A DNA stretch of 64,000 nt from JACXTP01 sp963827905 (GTDB lineage: Archaea; Thermoplasmatota; Thermoplasmata; Methanomassiliicoccales; UBA472): assembly GCA_963827905.1 (NCBI GenBank), contig CAWHCB010000007.1:248001-312000 (forward strand), in the 5' to 3' direction. Made by a program: the position numbers and the translations under genes. The notes beneath the pieces were generated by a model. The model saw only the letters and a list, made by a program, of their open reading frames with translations, was not told where the DNA came from and did no database searches. Below, one piece after another: positions 7,970-18,200 of this stretch. The first letter of the stretch is position 1. Each line of letters starts with the position of its first letter.

Positions 7970-9322
7970 GTGGCTTTGGTTTCAGTGATGGCAGCGGTGC
8001 TACTTGTCACCACGAAACTTGCCGTGGGGATGTGGACGAACAGCCTAGGCATCCTCTCTGAGGCATTGCATTCCGGAATAGACCTGATCGCTGCCGTCAT
8101 GACCCTGTTCGCTGTGAAGATGGGGGACCGGCCACCGGACCGGGACCATCAATATGGCCACCAAAAGATCGAATCATTGTCCAGCCTCTTCGAGACCGCC
8201 TTGCTTTTCATCACGTGCGCGTGGATCGTCTATGAGGCGTTCCGAAGATTGTTGGTCACCCATGAGACACCGGACGTGGGCATAATGGCGGTCCTGGTCA
8301 TGTTGATGTCCATCGGTGTGGACTATGGCCGCTCCCGGGCCCTGATGAAGACGGCGAAAAAGTACAAGAGCCAGGCCTTGGAGGCCGACGCCATACATTT
8401 CTCCACCGACCTGCTCTCGTCCGTTATCGTTCTGATCGGCGTGCTATTGACCTGGGCGGGCCTTAAGAACGTGGACGCGGTGGCGGCACTGGGGGTCGCG
8501 GCCGTCACTGCCTACATCGGCTTCAAAATGTGGAAGAAATCCGTCCATACCCTGCTTGACGGCGCCCCGGATGGGGTCCCGGATAAGATACGGGAGGAGG
8601 CGATGAAGGTGAAGGGGGTGCAGGGCATCGGGACGCTCCGGGTCAGGGAATCGGGCCATGCCACCTTCATCGATGCAGTGGTCCTCATCGACCGGAAGTT
8701 GCCCTTGGAACAGGCCAATCGCATATCCCATGAGATCTCTGAACGGGTTTCCATTGTCGTCCCCAACGCCGACCTGGTGATCCATGCTGAGCCATATTGC
8801 CTGGACAGCAACGACCTGGTGGAGAGGATACGCAGCGAGACCTCACACTTCGAGAGCATCCATTCCGTGCATAACATCCTGATCACCGAGGAGGATTGCC
8901 ATTTCGAGGTCGACCTCCACGTCGAGGTGGACAGTTCGCTCACCTTGGAACAGGCCCACGGGATTTGCACCGAACTGGAAACGCACATCCTCACCCTGGA
9001 CCCTCGGATTGAAAAGGTGGTGAGCCACATCGAACCGGCAAACGTCCCGACCGCTGTCACCCAGATGGTCGAGGAGGACGCCGCGTTCATACTTCGCTCG
9101 GTGAAGGACCTCGCCGATTCCATCCCCGAGGTCAAAGCATGCAAGGACCTCTCCCTGAAACGATTGAACGGAAGGTTGAAATTGAACCTCTGTTGCCAGT
9201 TCGACAAAGACCTGAGCGTGCGCGAGGTCCATGGCGTGGTGGAACATCTGGAGAGCATCATCAAGGCCAAGCATCCCTCGATCGAGACCATATACGTCCA
9301 CACCGAGCCGTGCCACATCTGA
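7970..9322 (+). CDS. Cation diffusion facilitator metal transporter with three tandem C-terminal domains
   Basis: The N-terminal ~195 residues give about six membrane helices with CDF metal sites. LSEALHSGIDLIAAV in the second helix carries HxxxD, and EADAIHFSTDLLSS in the fifth carries HxxxD. A cytoplasmic loop DRDHQYGHQKIES is typical of zinc/iron CDF proteins. A usual CDF has one ferredoxin-like dimerisation domain. This one has three: about residues 200-285, 285-370 and 370-450. Each has the helix 'LxxANxIxHEI', 'LEQAHGICTELE' or 'VREVHGVVEHLE' and ends in a VxxHxEP strand. The function is probably export of Zn, Fe or Mn. The start is GTG at 7970, since no other start codon lies between it and the upstream in-frame stop at 7886; AAAGGA precedes it. 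Confidence 0.9.
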   Translation: MALVSVMAAVLLVTTKLAVGMWTNSLGILSEALHSGIDLIAAVMTLFAVKMGDRPPDRDHQYGHQKIESLSSLFETALLFITCAWIVYEAFRRLLVTHETPDVGIMAVLVMLMSIGVDYGRSRALMKTAKKYKSQALEADAIHFSTDLLSSVIVLIGVLLTWAGLKNVDAVAALGVAAVTAYIGFKMWKKSVHTLLDGAPDGVPDKIREEAMKVKGVQGIGTLRVRESGHATFIDAVVLIDRKLPLEQANRISHEISERVSIVVPNADLVIHAEPYCLDSNDLVERIRSETSHFESIHSVHNILITEEDCHFEVDLHVEVDSSLTLEQAHGICTELETHILTLDPRIEKVVSHIEPANVPTAVTQMVEEDAAFILRSVKDLADSIPEVKACKDLSLKRLNGRLKLNLCCQFDKDLSVREVHGVVEHLESIIKAKHPSIETIYVHTEPCHI

Positions 9323-9329
9323 ATGGTGC

Positions 9330-9337
9330 CCCATTCC
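9330..9337 (+). terminator. T-rich transcription terminator after the CDF gene
   Basis: A CCTTTTTTGG run follows the CDF stop codon by about 8 bases. Archaeal termination needs only a T tract on the coding strand. No hairpin is evident. Confidence 0.35.
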
Positions 9338-9426
9338 TTTTTTGGTCACATGTGGCCGCTCTGCCTAAGTACAGTGATGGGCCAATAGATGCACCATACC
9401 TCTGTAAGAGGTCAGGGAAAGATCAT

Positions 9427-9902
9427 ATGAACTCATCGAACATGTGCGGGGATTGGGATTTCGACAACAACGACAAATGGCCAGAGGGGTGCGGCTGGCG
9501 TGGCGCGGCCTCGGTCATCAGCGGAGTGGCCTGGCTCTGCTTCAACATCATCTGGTTGTTCTTCTATGCCGGCGATTACACGGTCTGGGAGAACATCGGG
9601 GTGTTCTTGCTCTCCATAGTGGTGGTCCTGGGCTTCAACGCCCTGGCCTGGGTGGGATACGGCCTCAGCATGGCCAAGGACCACAAGGAACTGCCTCGAT
9701 ATCGCATCATCGGGTCCATGTTGGTCTTCGGGGCGGGGATCGTATCGCTCCTGACCTGGTTGTTCTTCCTGGCGGACGGGTACAACGTCTATCAGAACAT
9801 CGCCGTCCTGATGGTCATAGGCTGCTCACATTGGGCTCGTGCGCGGCCTTGTGGATCGGATACAAAGATAGGAAGTGGTGTCAAGCAGGGCGCGACGTCT
9901 AA
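9427..9902 (+). CDS. Small four-helix membrane protein with internal repeat; one frame break
   Basis: Starts MNSSNMCGDWDFDNNDK and has four hydrophobic segments. The protein is an internal duplication: WLFFYAGDYTVWENIGVFLL in the first half matches WLFFLADGYNVYQNIAVLMV in the second, each following a similar helix. At about 9820-9828 the frame shifts, and the last helix is recovered in the next frame (LLTLGSCAALWIGYKDRKW), ending at 9902. Staying in frame gives a hydrophilic, low-complexity tail that runs into the opposite gene, so the break is probably an error. The function is unknown. The gene converges on the PspC gene with a 4-base overlap. Confidence 0.6.
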
Positions 9903-10723
9903 GACCAATCGTCGAACGGGTTCCGAGGTAGGAGCATCCAAAGGACCATATACAGTAGGGCGAAGATCCCCAAGGTGACCGCTGCGGACAGGATGAAGAG
10001 CACCCGGATCACCCTCGGGTCGATTTCCACATATTCGGCGAGACCTCCGCCCACCCCGCCTAAAATCCTTTCCTTGCCGGACCGGTAGAGGTTCCGGGAG
10101 GGTTTGACCGCTGAGGGCGTCTTTTGCTTGGCCCGCCTTTCCAGCTCTCTAGAGAACACCAATGCGTAGCCTATGACCAGGAGCAGTATGAATATCATGG
10201 GCAGGACGATCAGCACCAGGTCCGCCAACGAACCAAGGGCGTCGATCTCGTAGACCCGGCCCAAGATGTCGAAGATGCCGAACGCCAACCAAAGGGAGAA
10301 TGTCACTACTGTAGCCGTCGCCAACGGCCGGAGCAGGACGATGCCTTTGGGGTTGAGAGGTGTCAGCATGAACATGTACCCAAAGAGCAGCGCTGCCAGG
10401 AAGAATATGAAGAGATTGCTTACCAGGAATGACCCCAGGTAATGAGCGAGATCGCCCGGTTTCGAGAATAGGTCTAAGGAAATTCCTAAGGCCGCCACGA
10501 CCGCCATGATGATGAGCGCGTAGACCAGGGGACCGAAGAAGCCCAAACCCCCCTGGAACTGGTGCTTGCCGATCTTATTTGCGAGCCGCTCCACTTCGGT
10601 GGCGAAGTTTTGGAGACGCTGTTCCACCGGGACCTCTGGAGGGGGTAGTAGGGTCCTAGCTCCGCATCGTTGGCAGAACTGAGCCTCCGATGGGTTCTCC
10701 TGCCCACAGCTCTGACAGTACAA
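9899..10723 (-). CDS. Zinc-ribbon membrane protein with C-terminal PspC domain
   Basis: The N-terminus is a zinc ribbon, LYCQSCGQENPSEAQFCQRC. A short linker and a likely amphipathic helix follow, then about four membrane helices in the middle. A C-terminal PspC domain contains RILGGVGGGLAEYVEIDPRV and a membrane segment ending MVLWMLLPRNP. PspC domains act in envelope-stress sensing in bacteria; in archaea the role is unknown. I choose the TTG at 10723 because GGAGGG lies 6 bases upstream and the zinc ribbon begins there; the longer in-frame extension to 10825 has no domain character. It is divergent to another zinc-ribbon membrane protein, so the two may share a promoter region. Confidence 0.8.
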   Translation of the reverse strand: MYCQSCGQENPSEAQFCQRCGARTLLPPPEVPVEQRLQNFATEVERLANKIGKHQFQGGLGFFGPLVYALIIMAVVAALGISLDLFSKPGDLAHYLGSFLVSNLFIFFLAALLFGYMFMLTPLNPKGIVLLRPLATATVVTFSLWLAFGIFDILGRVYEIDALGSLADLVLIVLPMIFILLLVIGYALVFSRELERRAKQKTPSAVKPSRNLYRSGKERILGGVGGGLAEYVEIDPRVIRVLFILSAAVTLGIFALLYMVLWMLLPRNPFDDWS

Positions 10724-10852
10724 TCGACTCCCTCCAGCCCCCCTAATCACCCAAGCATGATATGAACTTAGAGGGCGCGCGGAGATCGAGATGTTTGGAA
10801 AAGTTTTAACTGAGCAGGCACCCAATACGCCAAACGAAGGAGAGGACCAGGC

Positions 10853-11440
10853 GTGAAGAAATGCAACCGTTGTGGCATGGATGTCGTTGACGAGGCCCAG
10901 TACTGTTTCAGGTGCGGGAACGACCTTGCCCCGGCCCGTAACGTGGCCCCCGCCTATGTGCCCCCCCAGCCGAAGAAGGACAACACCGGGGTGCTCATAG
11001 CCGTGGTCGTGGTCGTCATTCTAGTGGTGGCCATCGTGGCCTCGGCCTGGGCCATCTCCAATGCGTGGTCGCAGGTGCCTTGGGAGGACATAGACCGGAC
11101 CGACCTGGACATGACCGTCATTTCCCGTGACAACAATCCACCCCAGCTCGCCGATCCGGGGGAGAACAACAAGTTCGTGCAACTGACGGTGAGCTTGACC
11201 AACAACCGAAGCTCCGACCTCATCCTGACCCCCTACGACTTCCTCCTGGAAACAGCGGACGGGTTCAGCTATGGGTATTCACAGAACGTGCCCAACACCC
11301 TCAATGTGACTCTGTCCAAGGACCAGACCGTGGTTTTCAAGATCGGGTTCGAGATACCCCAGGGCTCTACCCCGACCCTGCTTCGATTCTATCTGAACCT
11401 CGAGTGGGACATCTTCATCGAGGCTATCGTGCCTTCGTGA
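10853..11440 (+). CDS. Zinc-ribbon, single-membrane-span protein with DUF4352-like extracellular domain
   Basis: A protein of 195 residues. A zinc ribbon at the start (CNRCGMDVVDEAQYCFRCG) is followed by a Pro-rich linker and one strongly hydrophobic helix (residues ~45-70). The outer domain is all-beta: LADPGENNKFVQLTVSLTNN and LTPYDFLLETADGF match the DUF4352 (Telo_bind-like immunoglobulin) pattern. The cytoplasmic ribbon with an external beta domain suggests a sensor or scaffold. The start is GTG at 10853, with AAGGAG about 13 bases upstream. A TTTTAA element near 10803 could serve as its TATA box. The divergent neighbour is the zinc-ribbon PspC protein. Confidence 0.75.
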   Translation: MKKCNRCGMDVVDEAQYCFRCGNDLAPARNVAPAYVPPQPKKDNTGVLIAVVVVVILVVAIVASAWAISNAWSQVPWEDIDRTDLDMTVISRDNNPPQLADPGENNKFVQLTVSLTNNRSSDLILTPYDFLLETADGFSYGYSQNVPNTLNVTLSKDQTVVFKIGFEIPQGSTPTLLRFYLNLEWDIFIEAIVPS

Positions 11441-11510
11441 CCATCCCCGGAAGATTCTGGGGGTTGGGCGTTTCCGACGGCATCTTTTTATTGGATGCGG
11501 TTCGAATGCC

Positions 11511-12014
11511 ATGCTGTTGCAAGAGGAACCCCCGAACATCCAGAGGCCAGATCGTCATGCGGGTATCGCCAACTTCATGAGATCGATGAAGCAGCTCAAC
11601 GCCTCCAAGCTTGCCGTGTCAGGCATGGAGTTCATTGACAAGAAAGAATTCGATGCCGCCATATGCGACTTCCGGGAGGCCCAGGAACTATACCAGGAGC
11701 TGGGAGCGAACGATAACGCTTCCAACATGATGTCCATGCAAGGCATCTGCTTCTATGCCCTGGGAAGGTGGGAGGAGGCGGTGGCAGTGCTCCTGGAGGC
11801 GTTGGCGTTGAAGAGGGTCATGGGGGACAGGGAGGGGGAGGTCAGTGACCTTCTCGGACTTGGTGAGGTCTATCTGAGGGCGGGGGATGGGACGAGAGCC
11901 GAGGAGACCTTCACGCAGGCGCTGTGCATGTCCCAGGCAGAAGGGCTCAAGGATTGCGCCCTGAAAGCGGAGAAAGGTCAAGAGAGGGCCAGGGCGCTAC
12001 CTACCAGTGGTTAG
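11511..12014 (+). CDS. TPR-repeat protein
   Basis: A protein of 167 residues with three or more tetratricopeptide-like helix pairs. They are GMEFIDKKEFDAAICDFREA, then GICFYALGRWEEAVAVLLEA, then LGEVYLRAGDGTRAEETFTQ. The W/LGxYxxA...Y...A..P-like spacing supports TPR. Such proteins mediate protein-protein contacts, and no enzymatic domain is attached. A TTTTTATTGG element at about 11486 lies ~25 bases before the ATG and would give an almost leaderless transcript. It precedes the AddB/AddA-like genes on the same strand, but no functional link is visible. Confidence 0.75.
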   Translation: MLLQEEPPNIQRPDRHAGIANFMRSMKQLNASKLAVSGMEFIDKKEFDAAICDFREAQELYQELGANDNASNMMSMQGICFYALGRWEEAVAVLLEALALKRVMGDREGEVSDLLGLGEVYLRAGDGTRAEETFTQALCMSQAEGLKDCALKAEKGQERARALPTSG

Positions 12015-12067
12015 TTCTTTTCTGAGACGGTCTGGGCAAACTATTCCTAGCGTCATGTAGATGGCGA

Positions 12068-15000
12068 ATGCCATACCGAGGTCGTCCGATGCAACGTTTC
12101 ACCCATGGCCTGCCACAAGAGATGTTAGAGGATGCACAAGACGAGTTCCTGTCCGCTTATTCGGTCGACCCCTTCGGAAGCTTACTGCTGCTCCCCACCT
12201 CTGCCATGGTGAGGCAGACCCGGAAGCGGATGATGGACTCGGGACTTGGGGTGGCGTCAAGCTCCATCGTCACCCTGGAAGGCCTTGCGTTGCAGATGTT
12301 GGAGGACCAAGGCGCCGGGTTGACGTTCTTGGACGAAATGGAGTCGGCGGTACAGCTTCGCCAAGTGTTGATAGAGGGTCGAACGGACCTGCCCATGCTC
12401 TTCCGGGAGGGGAAGTTGAGAGAGGGGTTCCTCCATGACCTCTCGACCTTCCTGGCCACCTGCGATGACTATGGTATCACTCCAGAGCAGTTGAGAGGAT
12501 GTCAAGAGAGGGGACCTCAGTTGTCATATGTCCTGGAAAGATACCGAGGCAAAGAAGCGGAGATCGACGGGCATGGTCGGTCTGGCCTGCTCGCTCTGGC
12601 AGCTCATCTGATCGAGGGAAGGAGGCCTCATTTTTCCCAGTGCGTCTCCTTCGGGCTTTACGAGCCCACCCCTGCCCAGACCTCCCTTCTCACCGCCTTG
12701 GCGAAGACCTGTCAGGATGTGCATCATTTCGTTCCTTATCTGGACGATGATAAGTTATTCTCACGGCCTAGGGCATTAGGCAGTGAGGGGGCGATCGAGG
12801 TATGGGTGCCAGAGGGGCCTTTGGCGGCAATGTCCAAGCTTTTCCTCTCCGATGAGAGGGTGGACCTCTCCTCCTGTGTGACACTGGATTGCTATCGGGA
12901 CCAATTGGAGGAGGTTCGCAGTGTGGCGCAAGAGGTCCAGAGGCTTCTGTCGTCCGGCGTGCCCCACGAGCGAATCGCCATCCTTCTGCCCATGAGGCGT
13001 TCGCTCGCCCCATTGATGAGAGAGGTCCTGGCCGATTTCGAGATCGAGGCCGATATGGACACGGGGATGTCCCTGGCCGAGTCCACTGTGGTCCAGACGG
13101 TCCTGGATGTTTTAGAGGTGCCCTGCTCGGATTTCCATAGGGAGAGGGTGGTGCGGATGCTCTCATCGCCTTACCTGCGTTTCAGGCCTCCAGGCGAGGA
13201 GGAGGCCATTTCCTCCAATGTGATCGATCGGCTTTCAAGGGAGGCGAGCATCGTCGAAGGGAGGGAGAACTGGTCCAAAAGATTCGGATCCTTGGTGCAC
13301 CGTTTGCAGGAGGAGGCCGCATCCCCAGATGTTCCAGATTGGCGGAGGCATCAGTTCGAGAGGAAGGTGCAGGATGTGGAGAGGGCGTCCAAGAACTTGG
13401 AGCCGCTATTGGAACGCCTGTCCTCCCTTGACGTGGTCCGTAAGGTGGGCGACCATGTGCGAGCGATCCGGGAGACCTTGGGGCATCTTGAGATGGATAG
13501 ACATCTGCATGGGGCGGACCCGACCAACTCACGGCGGGAGGGGGCCGCCTTCCATCAGTTCCTGGAGGTGCTGGACCGCATGGAGACATCGAGGCTTCTA
13601 TGCGACCAGGAGGTCCCCTTTTCTCAGCTGGTCACCATGATGAGGGAGAGGGCGACCACCATGACCGTCAGAACGGAGGGTGCGCCGGGCAGGTCCATTA
13701 CCGTGGCCGGTCTACGCAGCGCCGCGCTCAGGGAGTTCGACCACATATTCATTCCAGGCCTTGTGGAGGGTGACATCCCCATGCTCGACCTGCGTCATCC
13801 CTTCTTCGACTTGGGGGAGGTGCAGCGATTAGGCCTGCTGTCCAACCGGGACATACTGCGTCAAGAGCGCTATTATTTCCTCATGGCCTTGCTCTCCTCC
13901 AAGAAAGGGGCGCATCTCAGCTGGTCAAGGAGCGTGGATGGTGATGTGGTCATCCCCTCCTCCTTCGTCGAGCGGATCAAATACGTCTGGACCACAGGTT
14001 CCATCGCGGGGTCCGAGCCCGTGGCATCTCGACTGGGAGGGCAAATGGGCTTGGGTTATGCCTTGGCCAGAGGGTCGACGCCTGATCCTGCCTTGCTACA
14101 AAGCTCCAGCGTATCCCCCGCCTCACTGTGCGATCGGATTGATGTGGAGAGGCGTTGCCGGATGGGGAGATACCGTACTGCGCACGATGCGGTCCTTGGG
14201 GAGGACGCAGAGGTGGTGTCCCGCATGACCAGAGTGCACGAGGAGAAGGTGTACTCCGCCACCATGCTGGAGGATTATGCCCTCTGTCCGTTCCGCTACT
14301 ACATGCGCAACGTCCTGGCCTTGGAGCCGATAGAGGATGTCAGCGAGGACGTGCAATCAAGGGACCTAGGGTCGTTGTTCCATGAGACCGCGTTCAGATT
14401 CTACCGGGATCGGTCCGCCCGGGGCGGAGCTAAGGTCAGCTCCGAGAACATGCCTGAGGCTCTTGCGGAGATGCGTTCCATCGCCGAGGAGGAGTGCCGG
14501 AACTTCAGCTTCTCCAGTCCAGCCTGGCGCTCCTCCCGGACGAGGCTGATAGGGGAGGGGCGGTTCCCTGGATGGATAGGGCTGTTCCTCCAGAACGAGG
14601 CGGCCGACCCCCTTCCAGGTCTAATGCCCACATATTTCGAGCTCTGGGTAGGCATGAGGTTGAACCGGAAGAGGAGCGACCCCTCCTCGGTAGACCGGTT
14701 GGCGGAGGTGGAGCTGGGCGAGGGCCGTCCATCGCGACTTCGTCTACGGTGCAAGGTGGACCGGGTCGACCTGGACGGGAAGGGGGGCTTCTTCGTCATA
14801 GACTATAAGACTGGGAAGAACCCCCCGGGGCCAAAGGACATCGAGCAAGGACTTGCCCTGCAGATCCCGCTTTACATATTGGCCCTGGAGAACGTGATGA
14901 ACATGCACGGCATCGGAGGTGCCTATTACACCATCGGTTCGGCCGAGGACACCAAGGTGGTCCCGGTCATGGGGGACGAGGCGGTAAAGACGATGACACG

Positions 15001-15205
15001 AAAACGTCTGGAGACCGACCTGCGTGGCCAGCTGCATAGGAGCGCTCGTTTCGCCCAGATCTACATCGCCGGGATGATGGAGGCCCGTTTCCATCCTTCG
15101 GAAGGAGCGGGGCTCTGCCCGAACCATTGCGACTTCCGACATGTGTGCCGTTTCGATGAGATGAGAGTGTTGGAGATGGGGGGTGGTCGTGATGCTGACG
15201 CCTAA
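12068..15205 (+). CDS. addB: AddB-like helicase-nuclease subunit with iron-sulfur PD-(D/E)XK nuclease
   Basis: A 1045-residue protein of the AddB/RexB class. The N-terminal helicase-like part (LLLLPTSAMVRQTRKRMMDS onward) has no GxGKT Walker A, so it is probably an inactive motor. Superfamily 1 features are weakly seen at GVPHERIAILLPMR and ITVAGLRSAALREFDHIFIP. The nuclease is C-terminal: KVDRVDLDGKGGFFVIDYKT gives the D...DxK catalytic residues, and LALQIPLYIL gives the Q of motif III. Four cysteines, one at YALCPFRYY and three in LCPNHCDFRHVCRF, would bind a 4Fe-4S cluster that staples the nuclease, as in AddB. It overlaps the AddA-like gene. The role is resection of DNA ends for recombination. 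The start could also be ATG 12089. Confidence 0.85.
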   Translation: MPYRGRPMQRFTHGLPQEMLEDAQDEFLSAYSVDPFGSLLLLPTSAMVRQTRKRMMDSGLGVASSSIVTLEGLALQMLEDQGAGLTFLDEMESAVQLRQVLIEGRTDLPMLFREGKLREGFLHDLSTFLATCDDYGITPEQLRGCQERGPQLSYVLERYRGKEAEIDGHGRSGLLALAAHLIEGRRPHFSQCVSFGLYEPTPAQTSLLTALAKTCQDVHHFVPYLDDDKLFSRPRALGSEGAIEVWVPEGPLAAMSKLFLSDERVDLSSCVTLDCYRDQLEEVRSVAQEVQRLLSSGVPHERIAILLPMRRSLAPLMREVLADFEIEADMDTGMSLAESTVVQTVLDVLEVPCSDFHRERVVRMLSSPYLRFRPPGEEEAISSNVIDRLSREASIVEGRENWSKRFGSLVHRLQEEAASPDVPDWRRHQFERKVQDVERASKNLEPLLERLSSLDVVRKVGDHVRAIRETLGHLEMDRHLHGADPTNSRREGAAFHQFLEVLDRMETSRLLCDQEVPFSQLVTMMRERATTMTVRTEGAPGRSITVAGLRSAALREFDHIFIPGLVEGDIPMLDLRHPFFDLGEVQRLGLLSNRDILRQERYYFLMALLSSKKGAHLSWSRSVDGDVVIPSSFVERIKYVWTTGSIAGSEPVASRLGGQMGLGYALARGSTPDPALLQSSSVSPASLCDRIDVERRCRMGRYRTAHDAVLGEDAEVVSRMTRVHEEKVYSATMLEDYALCPFRYYMRNVLALEPIEDVSEDVQSRDLGSLFHETAFRFYRDRSARGGAKVSSENMPEALAEMRSIAEEECRNFSFSSPAWRSSRTRLIGEGRFPGWIGLFLQNEAADPLPGLMPTYFELWVGMRLNRKRSDPSSVDRLAEVELGEGRPSRLRLRCKVDRVDLDGKGGFFVIDYKTGKNPPGPKDIEQGLALQIPLYILALENVMNMHGIGGAYYTIGSAEDTKVVPVMGDEAVKTMTRKRLETDLRGQLHRSARFAQIYIAGMMEARFHPSEGAGLCPNHCDFRHVCRFDEMRVLEMGGGRDADA

Positions 15206-18200
15206 GCAGAGGGAGGCGGTGGAGAGGGAGGGGTCCCTATGCGTCACTGCCGGGGCTGGTACGGGCAAGACCAAGGTGTTGGTGGACCGCTACCTCCGTA
15301 TCCTGGAGCGGGGGGCGGCCCCGGTGCAGGGCATCCTGGCGCTCACCTTCACGGAGAAGGCGGCAGCGGAGATGCGGGAGAGGGTGCGCAAGGCCTTGAT
15401 GGAACAAGGAAAGGCCAAGGAGGATCTGTTGGAGGACCTGCACTGGGCTTCGATAAGCACGTTCCACTCCTTCTGCGCTCGCGTGCTTCGGGAATTCCCC
15501 TTGGAGAGCGAGGTCGACCCTGACTTCCAGGTCCTGGACGAGGTCCAGGCCGACCTTCTGGTGGAGGGCGCGTTCGAATCCCTCGTCTACAAGGCGACAG
15601 GGGGACCGACCGAGGAGGCATTGGTCTCCCTGCTCACCCTGACAGGGACGTGGAGATTGAGGTCCTATCTGTTGGCGCTTTACGCGAAGAGGGGTACGGC
15701 GGAGCGGGCCTTCGCCAAACTGGAAGGCCCGGATGGAGCCAAGGCATGGTGGCAGGCCATGAGATCTGAGCACCGTTCCATCCTGGTCCAGGCCATGAAA
15801 CAGGATAAGGCGCTTTTGAAGGCCTTGGACGACCTGAACGACCTGGCCCGCCGATATTCCGGTGATGGCGACAAGGGCATGGTCTATCTGAGGGAGGCGT
15901 CGCCTTACCTTGAGGCGCTGGACGGGGAGCTTGGCGATGAGGACCGATTGGAGGCAACGATCTCCCTCTATCAGGTGAAGGGGCAACGCAATTATGGCAG
16001 CCAGAAGAACTTCGGGACGGACCTGGAAAGATACAGGTTGGCCTATGGCACCCTCAGGGAACGATTGGGTGAGGTTTACGACCTGGAGCACGAGCTGGAG
16101 CCAGAGGGCGATGCCTTCATCACGGAGGCCTCCCTGTTCCTTTTCAATCTCAAGTTGGTGTTCACCTCGTTCAACGAGGCGGTGGCGAGGGCGAAGCGGG
16201 AGAAAAATGCGTTGGACTTCGACGACATCCTACTGGCAGCGCGAAGGCTCCTGGAGGGTTACGATGATGTGCGCCGCACCCTTGCAGAGCGTTACCGATA
16301 CATCCTGGTGGACGAGTTCCAGGACACGGACAAGGTGCAGGTGGATATCGTCAGGTTGCTGCTCGATGGCGATCGAGACAAGCTTTTCGTGGTGGGGGAC
16401 GCCAAGCAGTCCATCTACCTGTTCCGTCAGGTCGACGTCTCATTGTTCAAGGAGATGCAGGACTTCATCCGAGGTGAGCTCTCCGGAGAAACGGTGGATC
16501 TGGACGTGAACCATAGGAGCACCGCCCAGGTGGTCGGTCTGGTGAACACCCTGTTCGACCGCCTGATGGATCGTGAGGACCGCCCCTGGGAGTTCCGTTA
16601 TTCAAGGATAGCTGCCTCCGAGGAAAGAAGGGGCGACGAGGGCAGCGTGGAGCTGCTCCTGGTCCCAGAGAGCACCGAGGGTGTGGACGACCGCATGACC
16701 CAGGCCGAGGTGGTGGCCCGTAAGGTGGAGCAGGTCGTTCGGGAGGGGGGTCTAAAGGTCTATTGGGAAGGAAGGGACCGGACCGCCGCACCGAGACCGG
16801 CCCGTTTCAAGGACGTGACCATTCTATTGCGTGCTCGCACCAACCTGCGCTTTTACGAGAAGCAGCTCCGCGACCATGGCATCCCTTACCATGTCCATTC
16901 GGGGGTAGGGTTCTTCGCCAGACAGGAGATAACGGACATCCACAATGTGTTGCGCTTCCTCAATAACCCTCTGGACGACGTTTCGCTGTATGGAGCCTTG
17001 CGTTCGCCTTTCTTCGGCCTTTCGGACCTGGACCTGTTCTGGGTGTGTGAGGGGAGCAAGGGGCCCCTCTGGTCGAGGCTCAAGGCCCGGGCCTCGTCCG
17101 ACCCACGGTCGGAAAGGTGCTGGAGGCTACTGAACCAATGGGTCGAGGCGTCGCGAAGGGTACCGGTGAGCGACCTGATTACTATGGTGCTAGAGGGCTC
17201 GGGCATTTTTGGCGTCTGTTCCGGCCTGGAGGGCGGCAGACAGATGATCGCCAACTTGGAGAAGCTCCGGGCCTTGGTGCGGAAGGCCCAGTCGGAGGGT
17301 TTCTTCTCGCTCTCCGACCTCACCGAGATGTTGCGCCTCCGATCGGAGGAGGACCTCAAGGAAGGGCAGGCGCAGCTTGACATGGAAGGGGAGGACGCGG
17401 TGAGCGTGATGACCGTGCATGCCGCCAAGGGGTTGGAGTTCCCCATTGTGCTCGTCCCCGAACTTGAGTCGCCTGGAATGCAGGAGCACGAGCTGGTGTG
17501 CGTCGACGAAAAGGAGGGCATTGGACTGAAGGTGCCTCACCCATTTACGATGGAGATGCGCGCCTCCGCCCTGAAGCGGAGACAGGACCGAAGATCGGCA
17601 GAGAAGGAACTGGCGGAAAGAAAGAGACTGTTCTACGTGGCCTGCACCCGGGCGAAGGACCATCTGGTCCTTTGCGGACATGGACCTGACCAGCGGAGCC
17701 TGGCCAAGGAGGGCAAGGATTGGATGGTCTGGACCTGGCAGGGGTTAGGACTGGGCGAGAACGATGTGAAGGCGGGAGGAAAGAGGTTAGGGGAGGGGGA
17801 GGATACCGTCAACCTTCAGATCACCATGGCAGTCCCTACCCCTGTCGTCAGGGTGGAGGAGCCTGGACCATTGGCCGTTCCCAGTGACTGGCCCGAATGG
17901 CAGCCCGCCCGCTCTCGTCCGGTCGAACCGGCACCAAGGGTGGTGCTCAGACCCTCTCGAGGTCAGGAACTGGCCATGCCCTTGGAGGAGGTCAAAGGGT
18001 TCGCCATATCAGCGCGCACCGAGACACCGGAGATGCGTGGGGAGATCGCCCACCAGGTCTTGCAGGGTAAGGATGCCACCGTGGTCCTCGTCAATTTTGG
18101 GCAGGAGGACCCTCGGGGGGAAAAAGCCCGAAAGCTCACCGAGGTCAGGGAGCGCTTCCTGAGCACCCCGCTCATGAGGGAGGCGGTGGTGGACCGTAAG

